64,000 nt of DNA from Oscillospiraceae bacterium Marseille-Q3528. GTDB lineage: Bacteria; Bacillota; Clostridia; Lachnospirales; Lachnospiraceae. Location: NCBI GenBank assembly GCA_018223385.1, contig JAGTTR010000002.1:62001-126000 (forward strand), in the 5' to 3' direction. Positions 44,739 through 52,303 of the stretch are shown here, in pieces. Made by a program: the position numbers and the translations under genes. Under the pieces are notes generated by a model. The model had not been told where the DNA came from, searched no databases, and was given only the letters and a program-made list of their open reading frames with translations. Numbering within the stretch: position 1 is the first letter of the stretch; each line of letters starts with the position of its first letter.

Positions 44739-45782
44739 TTGCAAATGAATTTTATTGAAAAAAATTTGAGAGGTATTATTATTTGTTTTATAATTGCGAT
44801 TCCATCGTGGTTTTTTGGAAGGACATTTCCGGTTGTAGGAGGAGCGGTAATAGCAATTATTGCGGGAATGATTATCACGATGTTTTGGAATGATAAAGGA
44901 AAAGCTGCAGCAGGAATCAAATGGACATCTAAGGTGATTCTTCAGACTGCGGTGGTTTTGCTTGGATTTGGAATGAATCTTGGAATAATATTTGAGACGG
45001 GAAAGCAATCTCTGCCGATTATCATATGTACAATTACAACATCTCTTATTATTGCATGGGTTATGAAAAAAGTGCTCAAAGTTCCTGCAAATACATCAGT
45101 ACTTGTAGGTGTTGGCTCATCAATCTGCGGAGGCTCAGCAATTGCGGCAACTGCACCTGTTATTGATGCAGACGATGACGAAATAGCACAGTCGATAGCA
45201 GTGATTTTCCTTTTTAATGTACTTGCAGCTATTTTCTTTCCTATACTTGGAAAAGCAATAGGATTTGATACTTTGCATGGCGATGCATTTGGTATTTTTG
45301 CGGGAACTGCAATTAATGACACCTCATCTGTAACGGCTGCCGCTTCAACATGGGATAGTATGTGGAATCTGGGAAGTGAAACTTTAAATAAGGCAGTTAC
45401 GGTTAAGCTTACAAGAACACTTGCAATCATACCGATTACACTGGGATTATCTCTGATAAGAGCGAAAAAGAGTTCAAAAGATGGAAAAAAGTGCACGAGC
45501 TTTAGCCTCAAACAGTCATTTCCAATGTTTATACTTTATTTTGTGATTGCAGCAATTGTTACGACAGTTTGTGTACATATGGGAATTGGTGTGGAAGTGT
45601 TTCAGCCGGTTAAGGAATTATCAAAGTTTATGATTATTATGGCAATGGCGGCAATTGGATTAAACAGTAATGTGGTACAGCTTATTAAAACAGGTGGAAA
45701 GCCTATTGTAGTTGGGGCGGCCTGCTGGTGTGGAATTACGATTGTAAGTCTTATTATGCAGCATGTAATGAAAATCTGGTAA
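44739..45782 (+). CDS. YeiH/UPF0324-family membrane protein, putative sulfur-compound exporter
   Basis: The 347-residue protein has about ten membrane segments and the family stretches GFGMNLGIIFETG, VGVGSSICGGSAIAATAPVI and GTAINDTSSVTAAAS. YeiH relatives are proposed to export sulfite or sulfate. The divergent LysR gene supports substrate-controlled expression. It belongs to the AT-rich island. Confidence 0.87.
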   Translation: MQMNFIEKNLRGIIICFIIAIPSWFFGRTFPVVGGAVIAIIAGMIITMFWNDKGKAAAGIKWTSKVILQTAVVLLGFGMNLGIIFETGKQSLPIIICTITTSLIIAWVMKKVLKVPANTSVLVGVGSSICGGSAIAATAPVIDADDDEIAQSIAVIFLFNVLAAIFFPILGKAIGFDTLHGDAFGIFAGTAINDTSSVTAAASTWDSMWNLGSETLNKAVTVKLTRTLAIIPITLGLSLIRAKKSSKDGKKCTSFSLKQSFPMFILYFVIAAIVTTVCVHMGIGVEVFQPVKELSKFMIIMAMAAIGLNSNVVQLIKTGGKPIVVGAACWCGITIVSLIMQHVMKIW

Positions 45783-45829
45783 ATGCAGTTTTGTTACTCG
45801 CTTTTTTGTGCAGAAAAGGAGGTAGCAAA

Positions 45830-45998
45830 ATGCCATTTGTGGAAGTAAATATTCAAAATGAAATTGAAAAGCAAAGACAAAATAATCCAGAATTCAGAAA
45901 GGCATGGGATGAATCTCGTGCCGACTATAAGAGCATTTAGTCATATGCTTGATGCATGGGGGTATGAGTTGCAAATCGTAAAAAAGAAATCAGTCTAA
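45830..45998 (+). pseudogene. collapsed XRE/HigA-type antitoxin remnant
   Basis: An intact ribosome site (AAAGGAGG) and ATG at 45830 start a 36-residue frame, MPFVEVNIQNEIEKQRQNNP to DYKSI. It resembles the N-terminus of small XRE antitoxins (IEKRRxNDPEFxKAWDESR). Straight after the stop, in another frame (45945-45998), come codons for MLDAWGYELQIVKKKSV, which resemble the usual C-terminus of the same family. The central HTH is missing, so an internal deletion has destroyed the gene. No toxin gene remains beside it. Confidence 0.6.
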
Positions 45999-46021
45999 TT
46001 TAATAAAAGTGCAGTGTTTAT

Positions 46022-46065
46022 ATAGCATCTAACAGAAATAAAAATCTGTTGGGTGCTATTTTATA
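46022..46065 (+). terminator. terminator after the antitoxin remnant
   Basis: Fifteen pairs (46022-46036 with 46045-46059, including three consecutive T-G wobbles) are followed by TTTTAT. Confidence 0.85.
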
Positions 46066-46320
46066 GGCAAACTTACAGCGCCTATAGAAAAAACAGTTAC
46101 AGTCACACCGTTACTAAAACCGGAAAAGCAGGATAATCCTGACGAGTTCTGCTATCGGAAGATATGTGAGTCTGCACACCGTACGACACAATCAACATTT
46201 GACATGTGGGAAGTTTTAGTGATTAATATTTCTTTAATTTTGTCAACATACTATTTACATGGTACAAATAGTAATGTACCTTAAAAAGGTACAGGACAGT
46301 ACAAATAATCAGAAAGAGAT
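46066..46320 (+). other. intergenic region with ORF fragment and candidate operator
   Basis: A frame without a start codon stays open from 46066 to 46284 (LTAPIEKTVTVTPLLKPEK and onward), which could be the tail of a lost gene; I do not recognise it. TTGACA at 46199-46204 has a loosely matching AT-rich -10. GGTACA (46261-46266) and TGTACC (46275-46280) form an inverted repeat before the next gene, and GGTACA recurs nearby, so an operator is possible. Confidence 0.4.
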
Positions 46321-47229
46321 ATGATAACCATGAAGAAGAAATTAATTGCAATAATAGTTGGAATGATGCTTTGTGTAGAACTGTTGGGCGGTTGTGGTAA
46401 TAAGAATATAAACAAGGATAATATTACCACGGATACTGCCGAGGATTCGGATAAAAAACAGGAGCTGCCAACTGCAACATATATGGGTGGAAGCAATACC
46501 ATTACTGAGGTTTGCAAGGAACTGAGTTCAGCCGGGGCATCGCATGTAGATACCTTTAAAGAATGGGTAACTGATTTTGCGGATTCTGCCGGGAAGAATG
46601 CAAAGCTGAAGGATACCTGGTCAGATGCGTATAAAATAAAAGCAGATACCGGTAAATGTATGGATGGCTGGGAGGAAAAGCATGACTATTCAGATGCCGA
46701 TTGCAGAATGACAGCTTTTCTTTTGTTGGATGGGCTGCTTCACGCACAATCAACGGAAGATAGTTATAGTGGCACATATTTAATGTTTGATACAGAAGCG
46801 ATAGATAATGTAGACAGGTATGAAATCATAAGGCAGAATAAGGACATGTTTACTACATTATACGGAGAAAAGAGTATTACGGACGATAAACATCCTGAAA
46901 AGACATTCTCTGACAACTGGAAGAAGTATGGATTTCAAATAGACAGTGACCGTATTTCACTTATTAGTATAGCAATATATGATCCGGATTCTGATGCTAT
47001 GTTCGTGGGGCATACAGGCTTATTGATAAAGTACAGTGACTATTATCTGTTTGTAGAAAAAATAGCATTTGAGCAGCCATATCAGGCAACAAAGGTGAAT
47101 AATATGGATGAATTATTAAGTATCCTTTCACTGAGACCTGAGTATTTCGGAGAAGAGAAAGAGGCTGGCCCGTTTGTATATAATAATGGAGACTATGTTG
47201 GAACATTAGAATTACAAAGTGCAGAGTAG
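46321..47229 (+). CDS. DUF4300-like lipoprotein
   Basis: The 302-residue protein has a lipoprotein signal ending LLGGC at about residue 25, then an Asn/Asp/Lys linker and a globular domain. Features such as CRMTAFLLLDGLL and FVGHTGLLIKYSDYYLFVEKIAFEQPY (quoted in part: GHTGLLI, FVEKIAFEQPYQATK) suggest the DUF4300 family. Its role is unknown. The start could also be the ATG at 46330. It is AT-rich like its neighbours and appears monocistronic. Confidence 0.6.
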   Translation: MITMKKKLIAIIVGMMLCVELLGGCGNKNINKDNITTDTAEDSDKKQELPTATYMGGSNTITEVCKELSSAGASHVDTFKEWVTDFADSAGKNAKLKDTWSDAYKIKADTGKCMDGWEEKHDYSDADCRMTAFLLLDGLLHAQSTEDSYSGTYLMFDTEAIDNVDRYEIIRQNKDMFTTLYGEKSITDDKHPEKTFSDNWKKYGFQIDSDRISLISIAIYDPDSDAMFVGHTGLLIKYSDYYLFVEKIAFEQPYQATKVNNMDELLSILSLRPEYFGEEKEAGPFVYNNGDYVGTLELQSAE

Positions 47230-47533
47230 AGATGAGAGCAGTATAAAGATTACATTGGTTTCATCTCCTGTTGATTTATAGTAAAAGGATGCATGATGCA
47301 AGAGAGTATCTTGTAAATGAGCCAGATGCTAAGACGCAGAGCTGATCCAAAAAGAAAAGTGGTGATTGGTTCTGCGTTTTATTTATGGTAGTGAAGGGAT
47401 AATATGAGTGTAATGAGCATGCCGATGAAACTGATAAAATCTTAAAAACCATGGCATTGTGTTTGTTGAAACCGTGTAAATGGTGGTATAATGATGGCGA
47501 AAATAAGTAAATTTGAAAGGTTTTATTTTGGTT
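47230..47533. other. non-coding stretch with weak terminator
   Basis: ACGCAGAGC (47334-47342) and GTTCTGCGT (47369-47377) form a nine-pair stem with one G-U pair, followed by TTTATTT, a plausible end for the lipoprotein transcript. I see no gene here. Confidence 0.5.
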
Positions 47534-47692
47534 ATGTTTCAAGTAAATAAGAATAGTACAAGTTGTAAATTCGCTGATATGGAAGATTTTGATGAAATTC
47601 AAAAATTGTATTGGAATCTTATCGAGAAGAGCAAGGATAAACCGAGAATAGCTGCACCGCTTACGCGGAGCAGCTGTCCCGTTTTATCGTAA
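47534..47692 (+). pseudogene. truncated GNAT acetyltransferase N-terminus
   Basis: A 52-residue frame starts at 47534 with features of GNAT N-termini (CKFADMEDFDEIQKLYWNLI then EKSKDKP). It runs into unrelated codons over a GC-rich hairpin (AGCTG/CAGCT, CCGC/GCGG at 47650-47675). The acetyl-CoA site is missing, so it is a fragment. It lies just before the convergent redox operon. Confidence 0.5.
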
Positions 47693-47762
47693 CTTGCATA
47701 CCAATACTAGACGAAAGTCTACAAGAAGTCTACGGAATTTTTTCTGCCTGACGGAGAACCGT

Positions 47763-48638
47763 TTATTGCCCGGAATTGTCAGCTGCGATCACAGATTCAA
47801 TCTGTTTCATGAGAGCATCATAATTATCCTGCTGATCAATGCCGCCGAGCAGGGGATCTCCGATAATATTTCCATTCCGGTCTACCAGGATTGTGGTGGG
47901 AAATGCCATGATATTTGCAGCATACTGGCCGACATCTGAATCCGAGTCAAGGGAAAGATTACAGTATTTTGCGCCCTGGCTTTCCAGTATTTCTTTAGCC
48001 TCTTCAATGGCATCCTTATTATTATCGAAGGTCTCTGTGTTGATACCGATCACTTCCCCGCCCATTGCTTTGATGGCATTGTTCAGTTCGTCAAGTTTGG
48101 ATAACTCGGCAACACAGGGTTTACATCCGGTGAACCAGAAATTCATAACCGTTACGGCGTTTTTGGAGAAAAGACTGCTGTCAATATCATTACCGTCAAA
48201 ATCCTTTCCGGAGAGATTTTTGAAAGTGGCAGCATTGTCTGAAACGCTGTCGGTATCTGCAGCTTCTGATGATGACTTCTCCATTTTGGCGATCTGTTCT
48301 TCAATTTTCCGAATGGTCTCAATGTCTTTGGTAAGCGTCGAAAGTTCGTCATCCGTAAAAGTCTCTTTATTGGACGTAACTGTATTTGCAAGATAATCCG
48401 CATAGTTTTCGTCTGAATCCGTATCTCCTTTGGTCATCATGCCAAAAACCTTGTCCCATACCTCTTTGTGATCTGCAAAAAGCTGATTCTCCTGCTGATA
48501 TAAATCATCCAGAGTTGAATCTGCTTCGCCTGTATTTTGCACAGGCTCCTTCGCAGCGGGAGCTGTTCCATTACATGCGGTAAGAGATAATGCTGCGCAG
48601 AGTGTGAGCATGGTGATGAGGTATTTCTTTGTTTTCAT
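47763..48638 (-). CDS. TlpA-like thioredoxin-fold lipoprotein
   Basis: The 291-residue protein has a lipoprotein signal with Cys22 (LSLTAC), a 110-residue helical acidic region and a TlpA/ResA-type domain. The active site is WFTGCKPCVAEL (Cys172, Cys175) and the cis-proline lies in MAFPTTILVD. It acts outside the membrane as a thiol reductant or disulfide handler. It is the last gene of a three-gene operon with a membrane 4Fe-4S protein and a CXXC peptide. The start follows GAAAGGAAG. Confidence 0.88.
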   Translation of the reverse strand: MKTKKYLITMLTLCAALSLTACNGTAPAAKEPVQNTGEADSTLDDLYQQENQLFADHKEVWDKVFGMMTKGDTDSDENYADYLANTVTSNKETFTDDELSTLTKDIETIRKIEEQIAKMEKSSSEAADTDSVSDNAATFKNLSGKDFDGNDIDSSLFSKNAVTVMNFWFTGCKPCVAELSKLDELNNAIKAMGGEVIGINTETFDNNKDAIEEAKEILESQGAKYCNLSLDSDSDVGQYAANIMAFPTTILVDRNGNIIGDPLLGGIDQQDNYDALMKQIESVIAADNSGQ

Positions 48639-48675
48639 GTTAAAATTCTTCCTTTCTGTTCAGTAATATAAATGG

Positions 48676-49539
48676 TTATTTTCCCATAAATTGATAATGG
48701 ATGGCATCTTTGGGGCATGCTTTCATACAGACACCGCAGCGGATACATTCCGGATGATTTGGTGCCTTCAGGACATTGACATCCATCTGGCATACTTTTA
48801 TACACTGCTGACATCCGATACACTTGTCTTCTTCTACCTGAATGCTGAGAAGAGATACCTTATTAAACAGGGAGTAGATTGCGCCAAGCGGGCAGATCCA
48901 TTTACAGAATGGTCTGTAAAAAAGAATGCTCAGAACAATCACGGTGATCAGTATCATGCATTTGAAAGAAAACAGTCTGCCGAGTGCTGTACGAATGGCA
49001 GAGTTACCAAGTGCCAGAGGAATGGCACCTTCCAGAACACCCTGCGGACAAATATATTTGCAGAAGAACGGGTCTCCCATTCCGATGGAATTTGTCACAA
49101 GCACCGGAAGCAGGATAACGAAAACGATCAGGATCATATATTTGAGATATCTTAAGGGCTTAAGCTTTGCTGTGGAAAATTTTTTCCCCGGAATTTTATG
49201 GAGTATATCCTGAAACCAGCCAAAAGGACAGAGGAAACCACATATAAACCGTCCCAGTGTGACACCGAGTAAAATAAAAAATCCTGTGATATAATAAGCG
49301 AACTGAAACCGTGATGAGCCGACGACAGCCTGAAAAGCACCGATCGGACAGGAACCGGCAGCTGCGGGACACGAATAGCAGTTTAATCCGGGTACACATA
49401 TGGTTTTGGTGTTGCCCTGATATATTTTCCCTTTCCAGAAATTGGGAATATGAATATTGGTAAGCAGTGTGGCAACTGCCTGTATCCATCCGCGCAGCCG
49501 GGCTGTTTTTTTAGAAAGTATACTTGTTTTTTTATCCAA
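48676..49539 (-). CDS. NapH-like polyferredoxin membrane protein
   Basis: The product has about 287 residues if the TTG at 49539 is used, preceded by GGAG and overlapping the CXXC peptide stop by 8 bases; a GTG at 49548 is the alternative. It has four or five membrane segments, with Cys-rich motifs GLNCYSCPAAAGSCPIG, CGFLCPFGWFQD, CKYICPQG and CKWICPLGA. Two C-terminal 4Fe-4S sites follow (CIGCQQCIKVCQMDV and CIRCGVCMKACPKDA). Such proteins move electrons across the membrane; here they probably feed the TlpA-like lipoprotein. Confidence 0.87.
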   Translation of the reverse strand: MDKKTSILSKKTARLRGWIQAVATLLTNIHIPNFWKGKIYQGNTKTICVPGLNCYSCPAAAGSCPIGAFQAVVGSSRFQFAYYITGFFILLGVTLGRFICGFLCPFGWFQDILHKIPGKKFSTAKLKPLRYLKYMILIVFVILLPVLVTNSIGMGDPFFCKYICPQGVLEGAIPLALGNSAIRTALGRLFSFKCMILITVIVLSILFYRPFCKWICPLGAIYSLFNKVSLLSIQVEEDKCIGCQQCIKVCQMDVNVLKAPNHPECIRCGVCMKACPKDAIHYQFMGK

Positions 49540-49675
49540 TTCCCACACACTCCAGACATAATTTGATCGCTTTGCCAAGTACAATTGCAGTTTCTCCTCT
49601 GACTGCACCGTATGCCATCATAATTACACCGGCAGCGAGTAAAACAAACTGTGATAATTTCCGGTAACGCAACAT
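49532..49675 (-). CDS. CD1871A-type CXXC motif small membrane protein
   Basis: The 47-residue peptide has one membrane helix (FVLLAAGVIMMAYGAVRGE) and ends KLCLECVGIG, matching the small CD1871A family with its C-terminal CXXC. The start at 49675 follows AAAGGAGT. It is the first gene of the redox operon and overlaps the next gene by 8 bases. Its CXXC may relay electrons between the ferredoxin-like protein and the extracellular thioredoxin fold, which is inference. Confidence 0.8.
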   Translation of the reverse strand: MLRYRKLSQFVLLAAGVIMMAYGAVRGETAIVLGKAIKLCLECVGIG

Positions 49676-49721
49676 ACCTGTCACTCCTTTCGTCTGCCTT
49701 TCTTCAGAAATCGTTGTCTTT

Positions 49722-49751
49722 GTTGACCTGTTGACTCTTGTATTATACAAT
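49722..49751. promoter_or_regulatory. overlapping divergent promoters, redox operon and two-component system
   Basis: Rightward: TTGACC (49723-49728), a 17-base spacer and TACAAT (49746-49751). Leftward: a consensus TATAAT reads on the minus strand at 49747-49742 with no good -35. The two -10 boxes overlap. A tandem repeat GTTGACCT/GTTGACTC (49722-49737) covers the rightward -35. A leftward promoter lacking a -35 suggests activation, most simply by the adjacent response regulator. Confidence 0.6.
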
Positions 49752-49792
49752 AGACGATGTGAAATCTTTGTTAAGGAAACGGAGAAGATATT

Positions 49793-50473
49793 TTGAGACT
49801 GTTAATTGTTGAAGATGAGAAAGAACTGTGTGATGCGGTCGCCCAAAGTCTGTTTGAGGCAGGCTATGAGGTGGATACCTGCTATGATGGAGATGAAGCG
49901 CTGGATTATATTCTGTCAGAGGATTATGATCTGATCGTGCTTGATCTGAATCTGCCTGGAACCGACGGGATGGATATTTTAAGGGAACTGAGGCAGACAG
50001 ACGAAGAGACAAAGGTTCTTATTCTGTCTGCCAGAAGCCAGATTGCGGATAAGGTGGAAGGGTTAGATGCAGGAGCAAATGATTATATGGAAAAGCCATT
50101 CCACCTGCAGGAGCTGGAGGCACGTGTCAGAAGTCTGACACGACGTAAATTTGTACAGAATGACATTTGTCTGAACTGTGGGGAGATCAGATTTGACACC
50201 AGAAAGCGCGAAGCATATGCAAAGGGAGAGCCGGTGTCTCTGACCAGAAAAGAAAACGGGATTTTGGAATACCTGCTTCTGAATCAGGGAAGACCTGTCA
50301 GCCAGGAAGAGCTGATGGAGCATGTATGGGATGCATCTGCGGACAGCTTCAGCGGGGCTATCAGGGTACACATGTCCTCACTCAGAAGAAAACTGAAGGC
50401 AGTGCTTGGATATGATCCGATTCTGAACAGGGTCGGTGAAGGTTATAAGATACGGGAGGAGGCTGAAGGGTGA
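49793..50473 (+). CDS. OmpR-family response regulator
   Basis: The 226-residue protein has a receiver domain (LLIVEDEKEL, phospho-acceptor Asp51 in LIVLDLNLPG, Lys101 in YMEKPF) and a C-terminal winged HTH (SLTRKENGILEYLLLNQGRP, IRVHMSSLRRKL). The start is a TTG after GGAGAAG. It is coupled by a four-base overlap to the kinase and diverges from the redox operon, its likely target. Confidence 0.92.
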   Translation: MRLLIVEDEKELCDAVAQSLFEAGYEVDTCYDGDEALDYILSEDYDLIVLDLNLPGTDGMDILRELRQTDEETKVLILSARSQIADKVEGLDAGANDYMEKPFHLQELEARVRSLTRRKFVQNDICLNCGEIRFDTRKREAYAKGEPVSLTRKENGILEYLLLNQGRPVSQEELMEHVWDASADSFSGAIRVHMSSLRRKLKAVLGYDPILNRVGEGYKIREEAEG

Positions 50474-51615
50474 GAAAAATGTCGCTGCAGTGGAGGCTGA
50501 CGATGATCACGACATTATTTATTGCAATCATATGCGGATGTCTCACATTGTTTCTTTACAAGAATGGTGTTTATTACATCGATTCCCTGCAGGATGCGGT
50601 GGAAGCACAAGGCGGAGAGGACAATGGAAGAGACGCCGATGAATTATATATCCGTATCCCGGACGATACATGGAATGATTTTGCAAATGATTTTTCAATT
50701 CAGGTATACAACAATAAGGAAGATTACAGAAAAAGAAGTCTTGTATTCTCGGGACTTCTGGCGATCCTCGGAGGTGTTGTTACTTATTTTATCAGCGGGC
50801 GTGCACTCCGGCCGCTCAGTGAATTTTCAGATAAAATTGAAGAGGTGCAGGCACAGAACCTGGCAGATTCAAGGATAGAAGAGAATGCAGTGAGGGAATT
50901 GAACCAGCTCAGTGTTTCCTATAACAAGATGCTGGAACGTCTGTCAGAAGCATTTGCAGTGCAGAGACAATTTACCGCAAATGCGGCGCATGAGCTTCGC
51001 ACACCGCTGTCGGTAGTGCAGGTTCAGCTTGATTTGTATCATTCCATGGAACATCCGGATAATGATGCATGTACGGAAAAGACGATAGAAATGGTTACGG
51101 AACAGAATGAAAGACTTGCCAGAATGGTAAAGACACTTCTTGATATGAGTGAGCTTCAGACTGTTGAAAGAAATGATACGATTGCGCTGGACGCACTTGT
51201 TGAGGAAGTGCTTGCAGACCTTTCTCCTCTGGCACAGAGTAAACAGATAGAACTTATCGGAAAATGCGGGGATGTAACCATGCAGGGAAGTGATATCCTG
51301 ATTTACAGGCTGGTATATAATCTGGTGGAAAATGCCATAAAATATAACCATATAGGCGGACGGGTCACAGTGACTGCGCAACAGGATAACCGGCACCTTA
51401 CACTTACGGTTCAGGATACGGGAAACGGCATTCCAGAAGAACTGAAACCGAGAGTATTTGATCCTTTTTTCCGCGTGGATAAATCCAGAAGCAGAGCGCT
51501 TGGAGGGGTAGGACTCGGACTGGCATTTGTCCGTGAGATCGTAAGTGTGCATGAAGGAAATATCACGGTGAAGGACAATCCTGCCGGCGGTACGATTTTT
51601 GAAGTGATATTTTGA
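50470..51615 (+). CDS. sensor histidine kinase
   Basis: The 381-residue kinase has a GTG start overlapping the regulator stop (GTGA). It has two membrane segments (about 13-30 and 91-109) flanking a short 60-residue extracellular domain. A HAMP-like region and a HisKA domain follow, with His174 in AANAAHELRTPLS, then an HATPase domain (NLVENAIKYN, VQDTGNGIP, GGVGLGLAFVREI). The small sensor domain contains no cysteine, so direct thiol sensing outside looks unlikely. Confidence 0.92.
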   Translation: MRKMSLQWRLTMITTLFIAIICGCLTLFLYKNGVYYIDSLQDAVEAQGGEDNGRDADELYIRIPDDTWNDFANDFSIQVYNNKEDYRKRSLVFSGLLAILGGVVTYFISGRALRPLSEFSDKIEEVQAQNLADSRIEENAVRELNQLSVSYNKMLERLSEAFAVQRQFTANAAHELRTPLSVVQVQLDLYHSMEHPDNDACTEKTIEMVTEQNERLARMVKTLLDMSELQTVERNDTIALDALVEEVLADLSPLAQSKQIELIGKCGDVTMQGSDILIYRLVYNLVENAIKYNHIGGRVTVTAQQDNRHLTLTVQDTGNGIPEELKPRVFDPFFRVDKSRSRALGGVGLGLAFVREIVSVHEGNITVKDNPAGGTIFEVIF

Positions 51616-51623
51616 AAAAATCA

Positions 51624-51694
51624 TTGACATTTAAAAAAAAAAGAAGTAGGATTAACAGCGTATCCATAAAGTTCGCTATAAAACAATTCGCTAT
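51624..51694 (+). promoter_or_regulatory. promoter and direct repeats before the MarR gene
   Basis: TTGACA (51624-51629), a 17-base spacer and TAGGAT (51647-51652). Downstream, TTCGCTAT occurs twice 15 bases apart (51672-51679, 51687-51694), a candidate site for the MarR protein. Confidence 0.65.
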
Positions 51695-51745
51695 GCAACG
51701 AAAAGAAGCGGCGATAGATGAAAAAGAGAACAGGAGGTGCTGAGT

Positions 51746-52303
51746 TTGATTGGTTCGGATACGATTGGCTACGAAGTCAGGACATTGGATAATCTGCTGT
51801 TCCGTATGCTGCTGGCCTATTCTGCCAAAGCAGGAATGGATGAGCTGACGATGATGCATGGATGGATTATCGGTTATCTGTATGATAACAGGGAGAAGGA
51901 AATCTATCAGAAGGATCTGGAGAAGAAGTTTTCCATCTCCCGGTCTACCGTGACGAATATACTGAAGCGTATGGAGAGTAAAGGGTATATCCGCCGGGAG
52001 AGTGTGCCGGAGGATGCCAGACTGAAGAAGCTGGTTCTGACGGAGGAAGGGCTGCGGCTTCACTGGGAGAAGGAAGCCCTCATCTGTCAGATGAATAAGG
52101 AACTAAAAGGAACGCTGGATCCGGAAGAGACGGAGCAGTTTCTTCGGACAGTAAGGAAAATGAAGGGAAATATCCGCCAGATCCTGTGTCGGATGGGTGT
52201 TTTGCTTGATGCAGAAGGTGCGCCTTCCGGCTGTGAAATTTCATCCTGTTCCCGGGAAACTGACATACAAAGAAGTGACAGAAAGGAGTGTGACCGCCAA
52301 TGA
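51746..52303 (+). CDS. MarR-family transcriptional regulator
   Basis: The 185-residue protein has the MarR winged HTH (IYQKDLEKKFSISRSTVTNI, LKRMESKGYIRRE, DARLKKLVLTEEG) and a longer C-terminal tail. The TTG start at 51746 has AGGAGG eight bases upstream; a GTG at 51737 overlaps that site. Its stop overlaps the first ABC exporter gene (ATGA), so it is probably the local repressor of the exporter. Confidence 0.9.
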   Translation: MIGSDTIGYEVRTLDNLLFRMLLAYSAKAGMDELTMMHGWIIGYLYDNREKEIYQKDLEKKFSISRSTVTNILKRMESKGYIRRESVPEDARLKKLVLTEEGLRLHWEKEALICQMNKELKGTLDPEETEQFLRTVRKMKGNIRQILCRMGVLLDAEGAPSGCEISSCSRETDIQRSDRKECDRQ

